This document shows positions 17,205-26,445 of a stretch of 64,000 nt of DNA, piece after piece. The DNA is from Acetobacter ghanensis (lineage in GTDB: Bacteria > Pseudomonadota > Alphaproteobacteria > Acetobacterales > Acetobacteraceae). The notes under the pieces were generated by a model that was given only the letters and a program-made list of their open reading frames with translations, ran no database searches and was not told the origin of the DNA. Numbering within the stretch: the first letter of the stretch is position 1; the number at the start of each line of letters is the position of its first letter. The stretch is taken from NCBI RefSeq assembly GCF_001499675.1, contig NZ_LN609302.1:652896-716895 (forward strand), written 5' to 3'. The translations under genes were made by a program, and so were the position numbers.

Positions 17205-18272
17205 TTGAAGAAGCTTACGGTTTTTCTCACTTTTCTGGGGCTCGTGGTCGTTACGGCAGCAATGGCGTGGAGCGGTTTCGATTCCGTTTTGCACGCTGTT
17301 ATGCGTATTGGTCTGGGCGGCTTTCTGCTTATGGTATGCTGCCAGTTGGCCGTGGACGGCGTTCTGGGCGTAGCGTGGCACGCTGCTTTTCCAGAAATTG
17401 GTTACGTGCGTCTGCTGCTGGCCCGCATGGTGCGGGATGCTGCTGCAACCTGCCTGCCATTCTCGCAGGTGGGCGGAATTGTCATTGGCATTCGTGCCAC
17501 CTGCTCTGGCCACGGCGTACATCGTGCGACTGACCGTGAGGTGGAACTGCCAGAGGCGGCCTGCGCCAACCTTGTGGATATTACAACAGAGGTCATGGGG
17601 CAGGTGGCGTTTGTGCTGCTGGCTGTGGCCTGTCTGGTAGCGCACCAGCGTTCCAGCCCGTTTGTGGTGCCAGTAGTTGGGGGGACCCTGTTCCTTATTG
17701 CCGGGACCGCAGGCTTTATCTGGACGCAGACGCATGGCGGCAACCTGTTCCGCAAATTTGGGGGCATGTTTACCCGCAGTCTGGCTACGCAGTGGCGGGA
17801 CAGCATTCTGGCGGGTGCGGACAACCTTCAGGAACGTATGGAAGCCGCATGGAGCCGCCCGTGGCATATTTGCCGCTCGGCCAGCTACCACCTGCTGGGG
17901 TGGCTGGGGAGCGCTGGCATGTTGTGGCTGACGGCGCGTTTTCTGGGCGCGCATCTGACCTTCCCCGGCGCTGTGGCGGTAGAGGGCGTGACCTGCGCCA
18001 TTATGTCGGTCGGGTTTCTGGTGCCCGGCAGCCTTGGTGTGCAGGAAGGGGCCTACATGGCTCTGGGGCATGCCTTTGGCATAGACCCGTCCGTATCCCT
18101 CGGTATTTCCCTGCTGCGTCGTGGGCGGGAAATCACGATCGGGATTCCCGTTCTGCTTCTCTGGCAGTTTATGGAGATGCGTGGTCTGCGCCGGAATGGT
18201 TCCTCCCAGCCTGCTGCGGGCAAGGGAGAGGCCATGTATTCTGCTTCGTCCAATGCGGTGAAGGATAGCTGA
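17205..18272 (+). CDS. hpnL: Hopanoid-associated membrane protein HpnL
   Basis: A 355-residue protein with about seven to eight hydrophobic segments and the UPF0104 (lysylphosphatidylglycerol-synthase transmembrane) signature: LPFSQVGGIVIGIRATC and GFLVPGSLGVQEGAYM. The HpnL branch of this family occurs in hopanoid clusters and may move hopanoid intermediates across the membrane (inference). The start is TTG 17205 with GAGG close upstream. It is divergent from hpnA and nearly abuts the next gene (3 bases). Confidence 0.85.
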   Translation: MKKLTVFLTFLGLVVVTAAMAWSGFDSVLHAVMRIGLGGFLLMVCCQLAVDGVLGVAWHAAFPEIGYVRLLLARMVRDAAATCLPFSQVGGIVIGIRATCSGHGVHRATDREVELPEAACANLVDITTEVMGQVAFVLLAVACLVAHQRSSPFVVPVVGGTLFLIAGTAGFIWTQTHGGNLFRKFGGMFTRSLATQWRDSILAGADNLQERMEAAWSRPWHICRSASYHLLGWLGSAGMLWLTARFLGAHLTFPGAVAVEGVTCAIMSVGFLVPGSLGVQEGAYMALGHAFGIDPSVSLGISLLRRGREITIGIPVLLLWQFMEMRGLRRNGSSQPAAGKGEAMYSASSNAVKDS

Positions 18273-18275
18273 GTC

Positions 18276-19175
18276 GTGACTGACGAGACTCCGTCTGTCG
18301 TGTTCGACACACTTGTTGTTGTGGGGCCGGGACTGATCGGTTCTTCTGTGCTCCGTCGTGCCAAAGCGTATGGTAATCTGGCCCGCAGGCTGATTGCCGT
18401 GGATAGCAGCCCGGCCGTGTGTGCACGGGTGAAGGAACTGGGGTTTGCCGACGAGGTAACAACGGATGCCGCCGCCGCAGCAGCACAGGCGGACTGCGTT
18501 ATGCTCTGTGTGCCCGTTGGCGCCATGGGCGCGGTTGCGGCGCAGGTTGTGCCCGCCATGAAGCCGGGTGCCGTGCTGACAGATGTGGGGTCCACCAAGG
18601 TTTCCGTCACCGAGGCCATAGTCCCCAGTCTGCGGGCCGATGTGGCTTATGTGCCAACGCACCCTATGGCGGGTACGGAATTTTCAGGCCCGGATGCGGG
18701 ACTGGTGGATTTGTTTGAAAACCGCTGGTGCCTGCTGACACCGCTGGAGTCCACAACACCAGAAGCCCTGCAACAGATTCGGACCTTGTGGACAAGGTGC
18801 GGGGCGCGCCTGCGGGAAATGACCCCCGCGCACCATGATCGTGTGTGTGCAATTGTCAGCCATCTGCCCCATCTGCTGGCTTTTACCATTTGTGGCACTG
18901 CGGATGATCTAGCGGAGGAGACTCGGTCCGAAGTGCTTGATCTGGCGGCTTCCGGGTTCCGTGACTTTACACGTATTGCTGCCTCCGACCCCATTATGTG
19001 GCGCGACATTTTTCTGGCGAACCGAGAGGCGTTGTTGGAAATGCTTGGTCGCTTTATGGAGGATGCTCAGGCTATGGCCCGGGCCATCCGTTGGGGGGAC
19101 GCGGATTATATTGTGAACAAGATTGAGCGCGGTCGTGCGATTCGCAAAAGCCTGATTGAAAATCGTCAGGCCTGA
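18276..19175 (+). CDS. tyrC: Prephenate/arogenate (cyclohexadienyl) dehydrogenase
   Basis: The 299-residue protein has a Rossmann motif VVVGPGLIGSSVLRRA (about 14-29), and the TyrA-family blocks LTDVGSTKVSV, YVPTHPMAGTEFSGP and HHDRVCAIVSHLPHL. It catalyses oxidative decarboxylation of prephenate or arogenate in tyrosine synthesis. GTG 18276 is the start, three bases after hpnL, so both may be cotranscribed. NAD versus NADP preference and exact substrate are not decided by sequence alone. Confidence 0.9.
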   Translation: MTDETPSVVFDTLVVVGPGLIGSSVLRRAKAYGNLARRLIAVDSSPAVCARVKELGFADEVTTDAAAAAAQADCVMLCVPVGAMGAVAAQVVPAMKPGAVLTDVGSTKVSVTEAIVPSLRADVAYVPTHPMAGTEFSGPDAGLVDLFENRWCLLTPLESTTPEALQQIRTLWTRCGARLREMTPAHHDRVCAIVSHLPHLLAFTICGTADDLAEETRSEVLDLAASGFRDFTRIAASDPIMWRDIFLANREALLEMLGRFMEDAQAMARAIRWGDADYIVNKIERGRAIRKSLIENRQA

Positions 19176-19181
19176 GCCTGC

Positions 19182-19832
19182 TCAGGTTGGCTGACCAAAA
19201 GCCTTGATGCGCAGGGAATCGAGCCGCTTGTGGCTTCTGTCCAGCATGGGGTTAAGCGTTGTAGCTTTCTGCCATGCCTTAAGAGCAGCCTGACCATCGT
19301 TCAGGTGCTCTTCCACGCTGGCTAGTAGGCTCCACGTCTGGGCATCATCCTGATCCCGCGCCAGGGCTTCTCCCAAATCCGCTACGGCCCCTTTCAGGTT
19401 GCCTGCAACAAGGCGCATCTGGGCCCGGGTGCGCCATAGCACGGCCTGATCTGGCTGGAGAGCAAGGGCGTCTCCCACATCTTCCACAGCATCATCCGGC
19501 TTTTCGGCCGACAGGTCTTTTTCTGCGCGGCGGATCAGTAATTGTGTGGTGGGGGAAAGGTGGGCGGAGCGGAGGGCATCCAGCTGACTTTGTACACTAT
19601 GCGCTTCTTCTGGCGTTTGGGCCTGCGCGAGGAGCTTGACCAGCATGGCAATCTGCCCGGCTGTGTCTGTACGCCCTGCCTGAGGGGCTTGTGTGCGGGG
19701 TGTAGGGGGCGTGGGGGCCGTGTCTGCCTGTGCGGTGGAAAAAGTGGTTATCGCCAACGCAGCAGAGAGGGCATAAAACAGAAACCCGTTCCTTCGGGTG
19801 CCGAGGGAACGGGTTCTGTGCATGATCGTCAT
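19182..19832 (-). CDS. Exported tetratricopeptide-repeat protein
   Basis: About 216 residues from ATG 19832. A signal peptide (FLFYALSAALAITTFSTAQA) leads into a Pro/Thr-rich linker and then three TPR-like units (about 120-205, with patterns such as DDAQTWSLLASVEEHLNDGQAALKA split over the helices). It is probably periplasmic and binds a partner protein; no specific role is visible. A TTG at 19871 right after rpmJ is a possible longer start. It converges with tyrC, 6 bases apart. Confidence 0.75.
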   Translation of the reverse strand: MTIMHRTRSLGTRRNGFLFYALSAALAITTFSTAQADTAPTPPTPRTQAPQAGRTDTAGQIAMLVKLLAQAQTPEEAHSVQSQLDALRSAHLSPTTQLLIRRAEKDLSAEKPDDAVEDVGDALALQPDQAVLWRTRAQMRLVAGNLKGAVADLGEALARDQDDAQTWSLLASVEEHLNDGQAALKAWQKATTLNPMLDRSHKRLDSLRIKAFGQPT

Positions 19833-19871
19833 GGTAAGCTTGCCCTTGTTGAGGGCCAGACCAACCATCAA

Positions 19872-19997
19872 TTAGCCCTGACGGGCTTTCATGCGGGGGT
19901 TCTTTTTGTTGATGACGTAAACCCGGCCACGACGACGAACCACACGGCAGTCTTTGTCGCGCACCTTGGCTGACTTCAGGCTATTTCTGATTTTCAT
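19872..19997 (-). CDS. rpmJ: Ribosomal protein bL36
   Basis: A 41-codon gene found by direct translation of the reverse strand. It reads [20 protein letters not shown], then [21 protein letters not shown]. This is the alphaproteobacterial bL36 form in which most zinc-binding cysteines are absent (only one Cys). It is a component of the 50S subunit. The downstream TPR gene follows without a gap. Confidence 0.97.
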   Translation of the reverse strand: MKIRNSLKSAKVRDKDCRVVRRRGRVYVINKKNPRMKARQG

Positions 19998-20162
19998 GGC
20001 CCGTATTCTCCGCCGATGCTGCTCAATGCATGAATAAGTTGGCTCGGCACATACCGGCCCCGTGCGTCTGAGTCAATATTCCCCGCATTTGTTGCGCGTT
20101 TTTCTTGCTGATTTTGCGTTTTGAAATGCGTTTTTGGGGCGTTGGTTCCCATAATGGCCCCT

Positions 20163-21092
20163 TCAGGCGTGGTCGGGGGCCAGTGTGAGCAGTGTGTTGG
20201 CCAGTGTTGCAAAATCCGCAGCACGGGGGGAACGGGGCCGCCATGCCAGCCCTATGGTGCGCCATGTGGCCCCTCCAGCGAGCGGACGGGCCATGACATT
20301 GCGGTTCTCAAGAATGCCACCATCAATAGCTAGTTTGGGCATGATGGCGATTCCCAGCCCCAACTCCACCATTTCCACCATGCTGTGGAGTGACATGGCG
20401 GTAAATGTGGGTTCACTTTCGCCTTCCGAGCCGCTGCGGCTGGGGCTTTGGCGGCAGATGGCCAATGTTTGTTCGCGCAGGCAGTGACCATCTTCCATCA
20501 TGATCATGTTGAATTCGGACAATCGCTCCGCAGGCACGCTGTCCAGAGCGCCAAATGGGTGGTTTGCGGGCATGATGACACAAAAAGGGTCCTGCCACAG
20601 GGGATGGGTTTCCGTGCCGTCACACAGGCAGGGCATGGCCAGAACCAGCATGTCCAACTGCCCAAGGGAGAGTTTTTCCAGCAGATGTTCGGTGGTGTCT
20701 TCCGTTAGCGATAACAGCAGGCGTGGAAAATGCTCCCGTAATGTTTTGACCGTGGGAGGGATGAGAAACGGGCCAATAGTAGGAATAATTCCGAGTCGTA
20801 GCGGGCCGGTCAAAGGGGTGCGGGCGGCTGCGGCCAGTTGAGGGACCGCTTCCAGCGCAGCCAGAGCCTGCCGTGCCTTAAGTGCGATTTCATGCCCTAG
20901 AGGGGTAAAAACCACTTTTTTGCCTACGGTGCGGTCCAATAATGGGGCATCCAGCTGGCGCTCCAGCGTCATAATCCCAGCGGATAGGGTGGACTGGGTG
21001 ACTGCGCAGGCGGCCGCCGCCCGGCCAAAGTGCCGCAATTCGGAAAGAGCGATCAGGTAGCGAAGCTGCTGGGCGGAGGGAAGGGGAAGCAT
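20163..21092 (-). CDS. oxyR: Hydrogen peroxide sensor OxyR (LysR family)
   Basis: The 309-residue LysR regulator has an N-terminal winged helix (LRYLIALSELRHFGRAAAAC, then VTQSTLSAGIMTLE) and a periplasmic-binding-like sensor domain. Cys204 and Cys213 (GHCLREQTLAICR) have the same nine-residue spacing as the redox pair Cys199/Cys208 of E. coli OxyR. Divergent transcription from ahpC across 164 bases makes peroxide-dependent control of ahpC-ahpD very likely. Confidence 0.93.
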   Translation of the reverse strand: MLPLPSAQQLRYLIALSELRHFGRAAAACAVTQSTLSAGIMTLERQLDAPLLDRTVGKKVVFTPLGHEIALKARQALAALEAVPQLAAAARTPLTGPLRLGIIPTIGPFLIPPTVKTLREHFPRLLLSLTEDTTEHLLEKLSLGQLDMLVLAMPCLCDGTETHPLWQDPFCVIMPANHPFGALDSVPAERLSEFNMIMMEDGHCLREQTLAICRQSPSRSGSEGESEPTFTAMSLHSMVEMVELGLGIAIMPKLAIDGGILENRNVMARPLAGGATWRTIGLAWRPRSPRAADFATLANTLLTLAPDHA

Positions 21093-21136
21093 GGCCGAGT
21101 CCTACCTGAAAACCGTGGCGTGGGTAATCGATGCAC

Positions 21137-21167
21137 TCAATTATTCTTATATAAAATATTCATTGGA
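21137..21167. promoter_or_regulatory. AT-rich candidate OxyR site in oxyR-ahpC spacer
   Basis: A roughly symmetric AT-rich block runs from TCAAT to ATTGGA within the divergent spacer. LysR-type tetramers bind such long AT-rich dyads. The match to the classical OxyR half-sites is loose, so this is positional inference. Confidence 0.35.
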
Positions 21168-21256
21168 TTAAATGAAAAAGGCGGGCCATACATACTTGCA
21201 CCGCCTGACCAACCCAAGATGGTCAGGCACAGTGCCTTACAACAAGGAGCAAGCAT

Positions 21257-21799
21257 ATGCTGACCGTTGGCGATAAGTTTCCTAGCTTCGATCTGACCGC
21301 CGTTCCGGGTGGGCCGGAAGGCCTGAAGGGTGAGTTCGTTCAGATTTCCGACAAGTCCGATGCGGGCAAGTGGAAAATCGTGTTCTTCTGGCCGAAGGAC
21401 TTCACCTTTGTCTGCCCGACCGAAATCGTGGCTTTTGGCAAGCTGTCCAAGGACTTTGCAGATCGTGACGCCGTTGTTTATGGCGTGTCCATCGACAGCG
21501 AGTTCGTGCATCTGAACTGGCGCCTGCACCACGAAGACCTGAAGGATCTGCCGATCCCGATGCTGGCTGACATCAAGCGTGAGCTGACCGAAGGCACGGG
21601 CGTTATGGCAAAGGACGCTGGCGTTGCCCTGCGCGCCACCTTCATTGTCGATCCCCATGGTGTTATCCGCCATGTGTCTGTTAACGACCTGTCCGTTGGT
21701 CGTAACCCGCAGGAAATCCTGCGTATTCTGGACGGCCTGCAGAGCGATGAGCTGTGCCCGTGCAACTGGAAGAAGGGCGAAGACTTTATTAAAGTCTGA
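21257..21799 (+). CDS. ahpC: Alkyl hydroperoxide reductase AhpC (peroxiredoxin)
   Basis: The 180-residue 2-Cys peroxiredoxin has peroxidatic Cys53 in DFTFVCPTEI and a C-terminal LCPCNWKKGED with Cys167 and Cys169. This CPCNW ending is the Mycobacterium-like AhpC form, which is recycled by AhpD rather than AhpF. A strong AAGGAG precedes ATG 21257. A small hairpin (21817-21834) with no T-run lies between this gene and ahpD, so read-through is expected. It reduces peroxides in the cytoplasm. Confidence 0.96.
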   Translation: MLTVGDKFPSFDLTAVPGGPEGLKGEFVQISDKSDAGKWKIVFFWPKDFTFVCPTEIVAFGKLSKDFADRDAVVYGVSIDSEFVHLNWRLHHEDLKDLPIPMLADIKRELTEGTGVMAKDAGVALRATFIVDPHGVIRHVSVNDLSVGRNPQEILRILDGLQSDELCPCNWKKGEDFIKV

Positions 21800-22007
21800 G
21801 TCTGACAAAGTCTTCCGGCCCGTCTTGGCGGGTCGGGGATGTGTGGCGGGCCGCACCTTGTGCGGTCTGCTTCATGCCCCAAAAAACCATGTGAAGGGCC
21901 ATTTGGCCCCGACCGACAGTGCCGCTTAGGGCTGCGGTTACGTGTTCCAGTTCCCACGCACTGGTCTGGCACCGTTTTCCCCACGACAATTCAGACGGAA
22001 AAAAGCC

Positions 22008-22535
22008 ATGTCTATAGATGCTCTCAAAGACCGTATTCCCGATTATGCCAAGGACCTGCGCCTGAATCTGGGTTCTTTGGCCAGCGATATTTCTCTTACG
22101 CCGCAGCAGCTTGGTGGTACCTTTGTAGCCTCAGCCCTTGCCGCGCGGAATGATGATGTGACGCGTGAGATTGTTGAGCAGTTCCGCGATGTTCTGTCCG
22201 AACAGGCGTTGGCCGCCGCACAGTCCGCCAATGCCATTATGGGTATGAACAACATTTACTACCGTTTTGTGCATATGGCTGGTGGCGAATATGCCAAAAT
22301 GCCAGCTCAGCTTCGTATGAGCGTGATTGGCAACCCCGGTGTGGACAAGGCCGACTTTGAACTGTGGTGTCTGGCTGTATCCATTATCAATGGGTGTGAC
22401 CTGTGCGTAACCAGCCATGAGAAGATCGTGCGGGATGCGCTGGGTGCCGCTGCTGTGCAGACCGCAGCACGTATTGCGGCTACGGTGCATGCCGTTGCTG
22501 TAACGTTGCAGGGTGCGGACGCATTGCAGAACTAA
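22008..22535 (+). CDS. ahpD: Alkylhydroperoxidase AhpD
   Basis: From ATG 22008 the 175-residue protein carries the thiol active site [11 protein letters not shown]: Cys130, Cys133 and His137, plus Glu118, the same numbers as in M. tuberculosis AhpD. AhpD has weak peroxidase activity and delivers electrons from dihydrolipoamide to AhpC. The frame is open from 21942, but family length favours 22008. It is 208 bases after ahpC on the same strand. Confidence 0.95.
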   Translation: MSIDALKDRIPDYAKDLRLNLGSLASDISLTPQQLGGTFVASALAARNDDVTREIVEQFRDVLSEQALAAAQSANAIMGMNNIYYRFVHMAGGEYAKMPAQLRMSVIGNPGVDKADFELWCLAVSIINGCDLCVTSHEKIVRDALGAAAVQTAARIAATVHAVAVTLQGADALQN

Positions 22536-22559
22536 ATGCTGCTCAGATGGAGGGGGTGA

Positions 22560-22583
22560 AACCGGTCGTTCCTACGGCCGGTT
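22560..22583 (+). terminator. Hairpin after ahpD
   Basis: AACCGGTCG and CGGCCGGTT form a stem with one mismatch around a six-base loop, 25 bases past the ahpD stop. There is no clear T-run, so termination is only possible. Confidence 0.4.
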
Positions 22584-22654
22584 GAGGCGCTTTGTCTACA
22601 AAACAGAAGGGCGCTCGGCGCCACTTTCATAAACCATTAAATTGTAAAGGAAAG

Positions 22655-22731
<77 letters not shown>

Positions 22732-22887
22732 ATTCTCAACGCTCACCAGTTGTGTGCGTTGGTATGTGGGGCTTTATAACGATGTTTTTTCTTTGGCAAC
22801 AGGCATTTCAGAAAAAAATGCAAAGAACCGAATTTTTTCCAATGTTCTGTTGGGTTTAAGCGCCAAAATGTGTGCCTGCTGGCCGTG

Positions 22888-23697
22888 CTATCCAAAGCGG
22901 TAGCCTGAGAGGGCCTTGCCCAGAACCGTGTCACTATAAATCTGTTGCCCATGGTCCTGCCCTGCAGCGCCTGCGGCAACCATAAGGGGGAGCAGGTGTT
23001 CCGCCCGTGGGTGGCACACGCGCGCTCCCGGAGCCTGTGCCCACTGGACCAGCCCCAGAGTCCGTTCAGGCGGTGGAGCGCAAACAGTACGGGTCAACCA
23101 TGCGTCAAACTCTTTTGCTGGCTGGTCGGTCAGGGGGGAGCCGTTCATGAAGTGGCTCAGGTTATGGTAGCTCAAACCCGTGCCCACAATCAGCACATTA
23201 TTTGCGCGCAAAGGGGCAAGGGCTGCGCCAATAGCCAAATGGGCGGCCGGGTCCAGATCGGCCTGCAAGGACAGTTCCACAATGGGAATGTCAGCTTGGG
23301 GAAAGGCCAGCATAAAAGGAATGAACACCCCGTGGTCAAACCCGCGTTGTGCGTTTTCGGCGCTGGCAATGCCAGCATCCTCAAGCAACATGCGTACACG
23401 CTGTGCTAGCGCCGGGTTGCCCGGAGCGGGGTATTGCAGAGCATAGGTGTGGGGTGGAAAGCCGTAATAGTCGTATATCAGGTTGGGGTGCAGGCTGGAG
23501 GTCACTGTTACGCCCTGTTCCTCCCAATGGCCGGAGACGACGACAATGGCATCCGGTTTTTGCGGGAGTGACCCTGCCAGCCCACGTAAAAAAGCGGCCA
23601 TGTGGTCCCATGTCTGTGGCCAGTCCATAAAAAAGCACGGACCGCCTCCATGCGGAATAAACAGGGATGGCTGCTTTTTGGGGGAGGGGTGGGGCAT
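22888..23697 (-). CDS. DODA-type (LigB family) extradiol ring-cleavage dioxygenase
   Basis: About 269 residues with LigB-fold marks: SLFIPHGGGPCFFMD at the start, VVVSGHWEE (metal His), GFDHGVFIPFMLAFP and VLIVGTGLSYHNL. It resembles YgiD/4,5-DOPA dioxygenases, which use a divalent metal to open catechol rings. The natural substrate here is unknown. ATG 23697 has AAGG eight bases upstream and is preferred over GTG 23706. Confidence 0.88.
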   Translation of the reverse strand: MPHPSPKKQPSLFIPHGGGPCFFMDWPQTWDHMAAFLRGLAGSLPQKPDAIVVVSGHWEEQGVTVTSSLHPNLIYDYYGFPPHTYALQYPAPGNPALAQRVRMLLEDAGIASAENAQRGFDHGVFIPFMLAFPQADIPIVELSLQADLDPAAHLAIGAALAPLRANNVLIVGTGLSYHNLSHFMNGSPLTDQPAKEFDAWLTRTVCAPPPERTLGLVQWAQAPGARVCHPRAEHLLPLMVAAGAAGQDHGQQIYSDTVLGKALSGYRFG

Positions 23698-23872
23698 GAA
23701 CGTCACCTTGGAACAGAAAAAGGCTGTGGTGTCGTTCCCAGCATGGCGGAAAACCGGCTGGTTGATAATTGGGGATATATGAACTTTATCTCACACGCGT
23801 AGTGTGATCCGGCATATGAAGTCTGGCAGACATTGGGGCTGTGGGGCCTGTATGCCTGCCAGATAAAGCGCC

Positions 23873-24400
23873 TTATTTGGCTTTGGCGGCTTCCAGAGCC
23901 TTGACGATGAAGGAGCCTGCTTCTTCCTTCGTGCCCCAGCCAGTCACTTTGACCCACTTGCCTTTTTCAAGGTCCTTGTAGCGGGTGAAGAAGTGTTCAA
24001 TGGCCTTGACCGTAATTTCCGGCAGGTCATCGGTGGTTTCGACCTTGGAGAACTCAGGGTGCACCTTGTCGTGCGGGACGCAGATGATCTTTTCGTCCTG
24101 CCCAGATTCGTCTTCCATCTTCAGCACGCCAATGGGACGGGCCCGGATGACGCTGCCCGGCACAACGTTGGCTGGGGTTAGAACCAGGGCATCCGTCGGG
24201 TCGCCATCGGCTGCCAGTGTGTTGGGAATAAAGCCATAAGCTGTTGGGTAAGCCATGGGCGTGAACAGAAAACGGTCAACAAACAGGGCGCCACTTTCCT
24301 TGTCGATTTCGTATTTGACAGAGGAACCCTGCGGGATTTCAATCACGACATTGATGTCGAACGGCACATCCTTGCCGGGAGAAAGTTTGGAAACGTCCAT
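23873..24400 (-). CDS. ppa: Inorganic pyrophosphatase
   Basis: From ATG 24400 the 175-residue protein has the family I signature DGDPTDALVL, with YEIDKESGALFVDRFL and the active-site block around YKDLEKGKWVKV. It hydrolyses PPi to phosphate and pulls biosynthetic reactions forward. The open frame to 24469 is not needed. Confidence 0.97.
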   Translation of the reverse strand: MDVSKLSPGKDVPFDINVVIEIPQGSSVKYEIDKESGALFVDRFLFTPMAYPTAYGFIPNTLAADGDPTDALVLTPANVVPGSVIRARPIGVLKMEDESGQDEKIICVPHDKVHPEFSKVETTDDLPEITVKAIEHFFTRYKDLEKGKWVKVTGWGTKEEAGSFIVKALEAAKAK

Positions 24401-24558
24401 GAACACTGCTCCAACCGATAAATAAAGGGAATGGATGCAGACCCTATCCGTCCGCCCGCGGCTTGCCAAGAGCCGGAGTATAAACGGGTGATATATGGAT
24501 TTTCCTGCGCTAGACCCTTGCCAAATGGCTCTGGTTGCGTAATCAGATACTCGCCTGC

Positions 24559-24632
24559 GCGCCCGTAGCTCAATTGGTTAGAGCGGGCCGCTCATAACGG
24601 CTTGGTTGCGGGTTCAAGTCCTGCCGGGCGCA
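24559..24632 (+). tRNA. tRNA-Ile2(CAU), lysidine type
   Basis: A cloverleaf with acceptor GCGCCCG/CGGGCGC, D-loop GCTCAATTGGTTAGAGC and anticodon loop CTCATAA (CAU). The variable and T-arm bases (TTGGTTGCGGGTTCAAGTCC) match tRNA-Ile(CAU) rather than elongator or initiator tRNA-Met, so TilS would modify C34 to lysidine. The 3' CCA is not encoded (GGC follows), unlike the Leu and Asp tRNAs in this window. Confidence 0.85.
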
Positions 24633-24707
24633 GGCTGTTCCAGCCAGCAGCGCTGCCTGTGGCACCTATATTTTTTCAGTTTATTCCGCATACGGGAGTT
24701 CATCATC

Positions 24708-26387
24708 ATGGCATCCTATCAATACGTCTATGTGATGAAGGATCTGACCAAGTCCTATCCCGGTGGGCGTGAGGTGTTCAAAGGTATCACCCTGTCCTTC
24801 ATGCCGGGTGCCAAAATTGGTATTCTGGGTGTTAACGGCGCTGGTAAGTCCACCCTGCTTAAGATTATGGCCGGGATTGATAAAGAATACGGCGGTGAGG
24901 CCTGGGCGGCCGAAGGCGTACGTGTTGGTTATCTGGAACAGGAACCTCAGCTGGACCCCAAGCTGACTGTGGGTGAAAACGTTGCTCTGGGTTTTGGCGA
25001 CCTGAAAAAAGCGGTGGATCGTTTTAACGAAATTTCCGCCCGTTTTGCCGAGCCCATGGAAGACGACGAAATGAACGCCCTGCTGGCTGAACAGGCCGAA
25101 TTGCAGGAAAAGATTGATGCGGGCGACGGCTGGGAGCTGGACCGTAAGCTGGAAATCGCGCTGGATGCCCTGCGCTGCCCGCCTGCGGATAGCTCTGTTG
25201 AAAAACTGTCCGGTGGTGAGTGCCGCCGCGTGGCTCTGTGCCGCCTGCTGCTGGAAAAACCAGACCTGCTGCTGCTGGACGAACCCACCAACCATCTGGA
25301 TGCTGAAAGCGTGGCGTGGCTGGAAAAGACCCTGCGCGACTACGATGGCACGGTTATGGTCATTACCCATGACCGTTACTTCCTTGATAACGTGACAAAC
25401 TGGATTCTTGAAATCGAGCGTGGTCGCGGCATTCCGTTTGAAGGCAACTATTCCTCTTGGCTGGAACAGAAGCGTAAGCGCCTGTCGCAGGAAGAAAAGG
25501 AAGAAAGTGCGCGCCAGCGTGCCCTTGCCGCCGAGCAGGAGTGGATTAACGCCAGCCCCAAGGCCCGTCAGAGCAAGAGCAAGGCCCGTATTGCTAAATA
25601 TGAGGAAATGCTTGCCGCCAGTGCGGAAAAAGTGGGTGGCGTGGCCGATATTGTTATCCCGCCCGGCCCGCGTCTGGGTGGTACGGTTATTGAAGCCGAT
25701 AACCTGTCCAAAGGGTTTGGTGACCGCCTGCTGATTGACAACCTGAGCTTCAAGCTGCCGCCGGGGGGTATTGTTGGGGTTATCGGGCCGAATGGTGCCG
25801 GTAAGTCCACCCTGTTCAAAATGATTATTGGGCAGGACAAGCCGGATGCAGGTGAGCTGAAAATCGGGGAGACGGTCAAGCTTGGTTATGTTGACCAGTC
25901 GCGAGATGACCTGTCCCCCGACAAAACGGTCTGGGAAGAAATTTCCGGCGGTACGGATGTGATCTATCTGGGTAAGCGGGCTGTTCCTTCCCGCGCCTAT
26001 GTCGGGGCTTTTAACTTCAAAGGCTCAGACCAGCAGAAAAAAGTTGGTGTGCTCTCTGGGGGGGAACGTAACCGCGTTCATCTGGCCAAAATGCTGCGGC
26101 AGGAAAGCAACGTGATCCTGCTCGATGAACCGACCAACGATCTGGACGTGGATACGCTGCGTGCACTGGAAGACGCACTGGCTGAGTTTGCCGGGTGTGC
26201 TGTGGTTATTTCCCATGACCGCTGGTTCCTTGACCGTCTGGCGACGCATATCCTTGCATTCGAGGGTGATTCCCACGTTGAATGGTTTGAAGGTAACTTC
26301 CAGGCATATGAAGAAGACAAGCGCCGTCGCCTTGGGCCGGATGCCACGGAACCGGGACGTATTCATTACAAACCGATTGCCCGTTAA
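24708..26387 (+). CDS. ettA: Energy-dependent translational throttle protein EttA (ABC-F)
   Basis: 559 residues from ATG 24708, with two ABC domains ([12 protein letters not shown] and [12 protein letters not shown]), two signatures ([15 protein letters not shown] and [15 protein letters not shown]) and the interdomain linker typical of ABC-F proteins. EttA binds the ribosomal E site and gates early elongation according to ATP/ADP. No membrane domain. It follows tRNA-Ile2 by 75 bases. Confidence 0.95.
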   Translation: MASYQYVYVMKDLTKSYPGGREVFKGITLSFMPGAKIGILGVNGAGKSTLLKIMAGIDKEYGGEAWAAEGVRVGYLEQEPQLDPKLTVGENVALGFGDLKKAVDRFNEISARFAEPMEDDEMNALLAEQAELQEKIDAGDGWELDRKLEIALDALRCPPADSSVEKLSGGECRRVALCRLLLEKPDLLLLDEPTNHLDAESVAWLEKTLRDYDGTVMVITHDRYFLDNVTNWILEIERGRGIPFEGNYSSWLEQKRKRLSQEEKEESARQRALAAEQEWINASPKARQSKSKARIAKYEEMLAASAEKVGGVADIVIPPGPRLGGTVIEADNLSKGFGDRLLIDNLSFKLPPGGIVGVIGPNGAGKSTLFKMIIGQDKPDAGELKIGETVKLGYVDQSRDDLSPDKTVWEEISGGTDVIYLGKRAVPSRAYVGAFNFKGSDQQKKVGVLSGGERNRVHLAKMLRQESNVILLDEPTNDLDVDTLRALEDALAEFAGCAVVISHDRWFLDRLATHILAFEGDSHVEWFEGNFQAYEEDKRRRLGPDATEPGRIHYKPIAR

Positions 26388-26404
26388 AAGGGTGCGGGTC
26401 TGGG

Positions 26405-26421
26405 GGCTCCATTATGGAGCC
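26405..26421 (+). terminator. Short hairpin after ettA
   Basis: GGCTCC and GGAGCC pair around ATTAT and are followed by a pyrimidine-rich stretch. A weak terminator or attenuator 24 bases before the acetyltransferase start. Confidence 0.4.
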
Positions 26422-26445
26422 TTCCTCTGTTCCGGGTTCTGACCA

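Noticed and set aside
16991..17230. 80 extra N-terminal residues of HpnA
   Set aside because: They run into the divergent hpnL gene and put the Rossmann motif far from the N-terminus, unlike the family.
17145..18662. 505-codon antisense open frame over hpnL and tyrC
   Set aside because: It is antisense to two well-supported genes, its composition (His, Gln, Arg-rich) is that of a shadow frame in GC-rich DNA, and it has no domain.
24559..24632. Initiator or elongator tRNA-Met
   Set aside because: The anticodon is CAU but the arm sequences follow tRNA-Ile2, and initiator features are missing.
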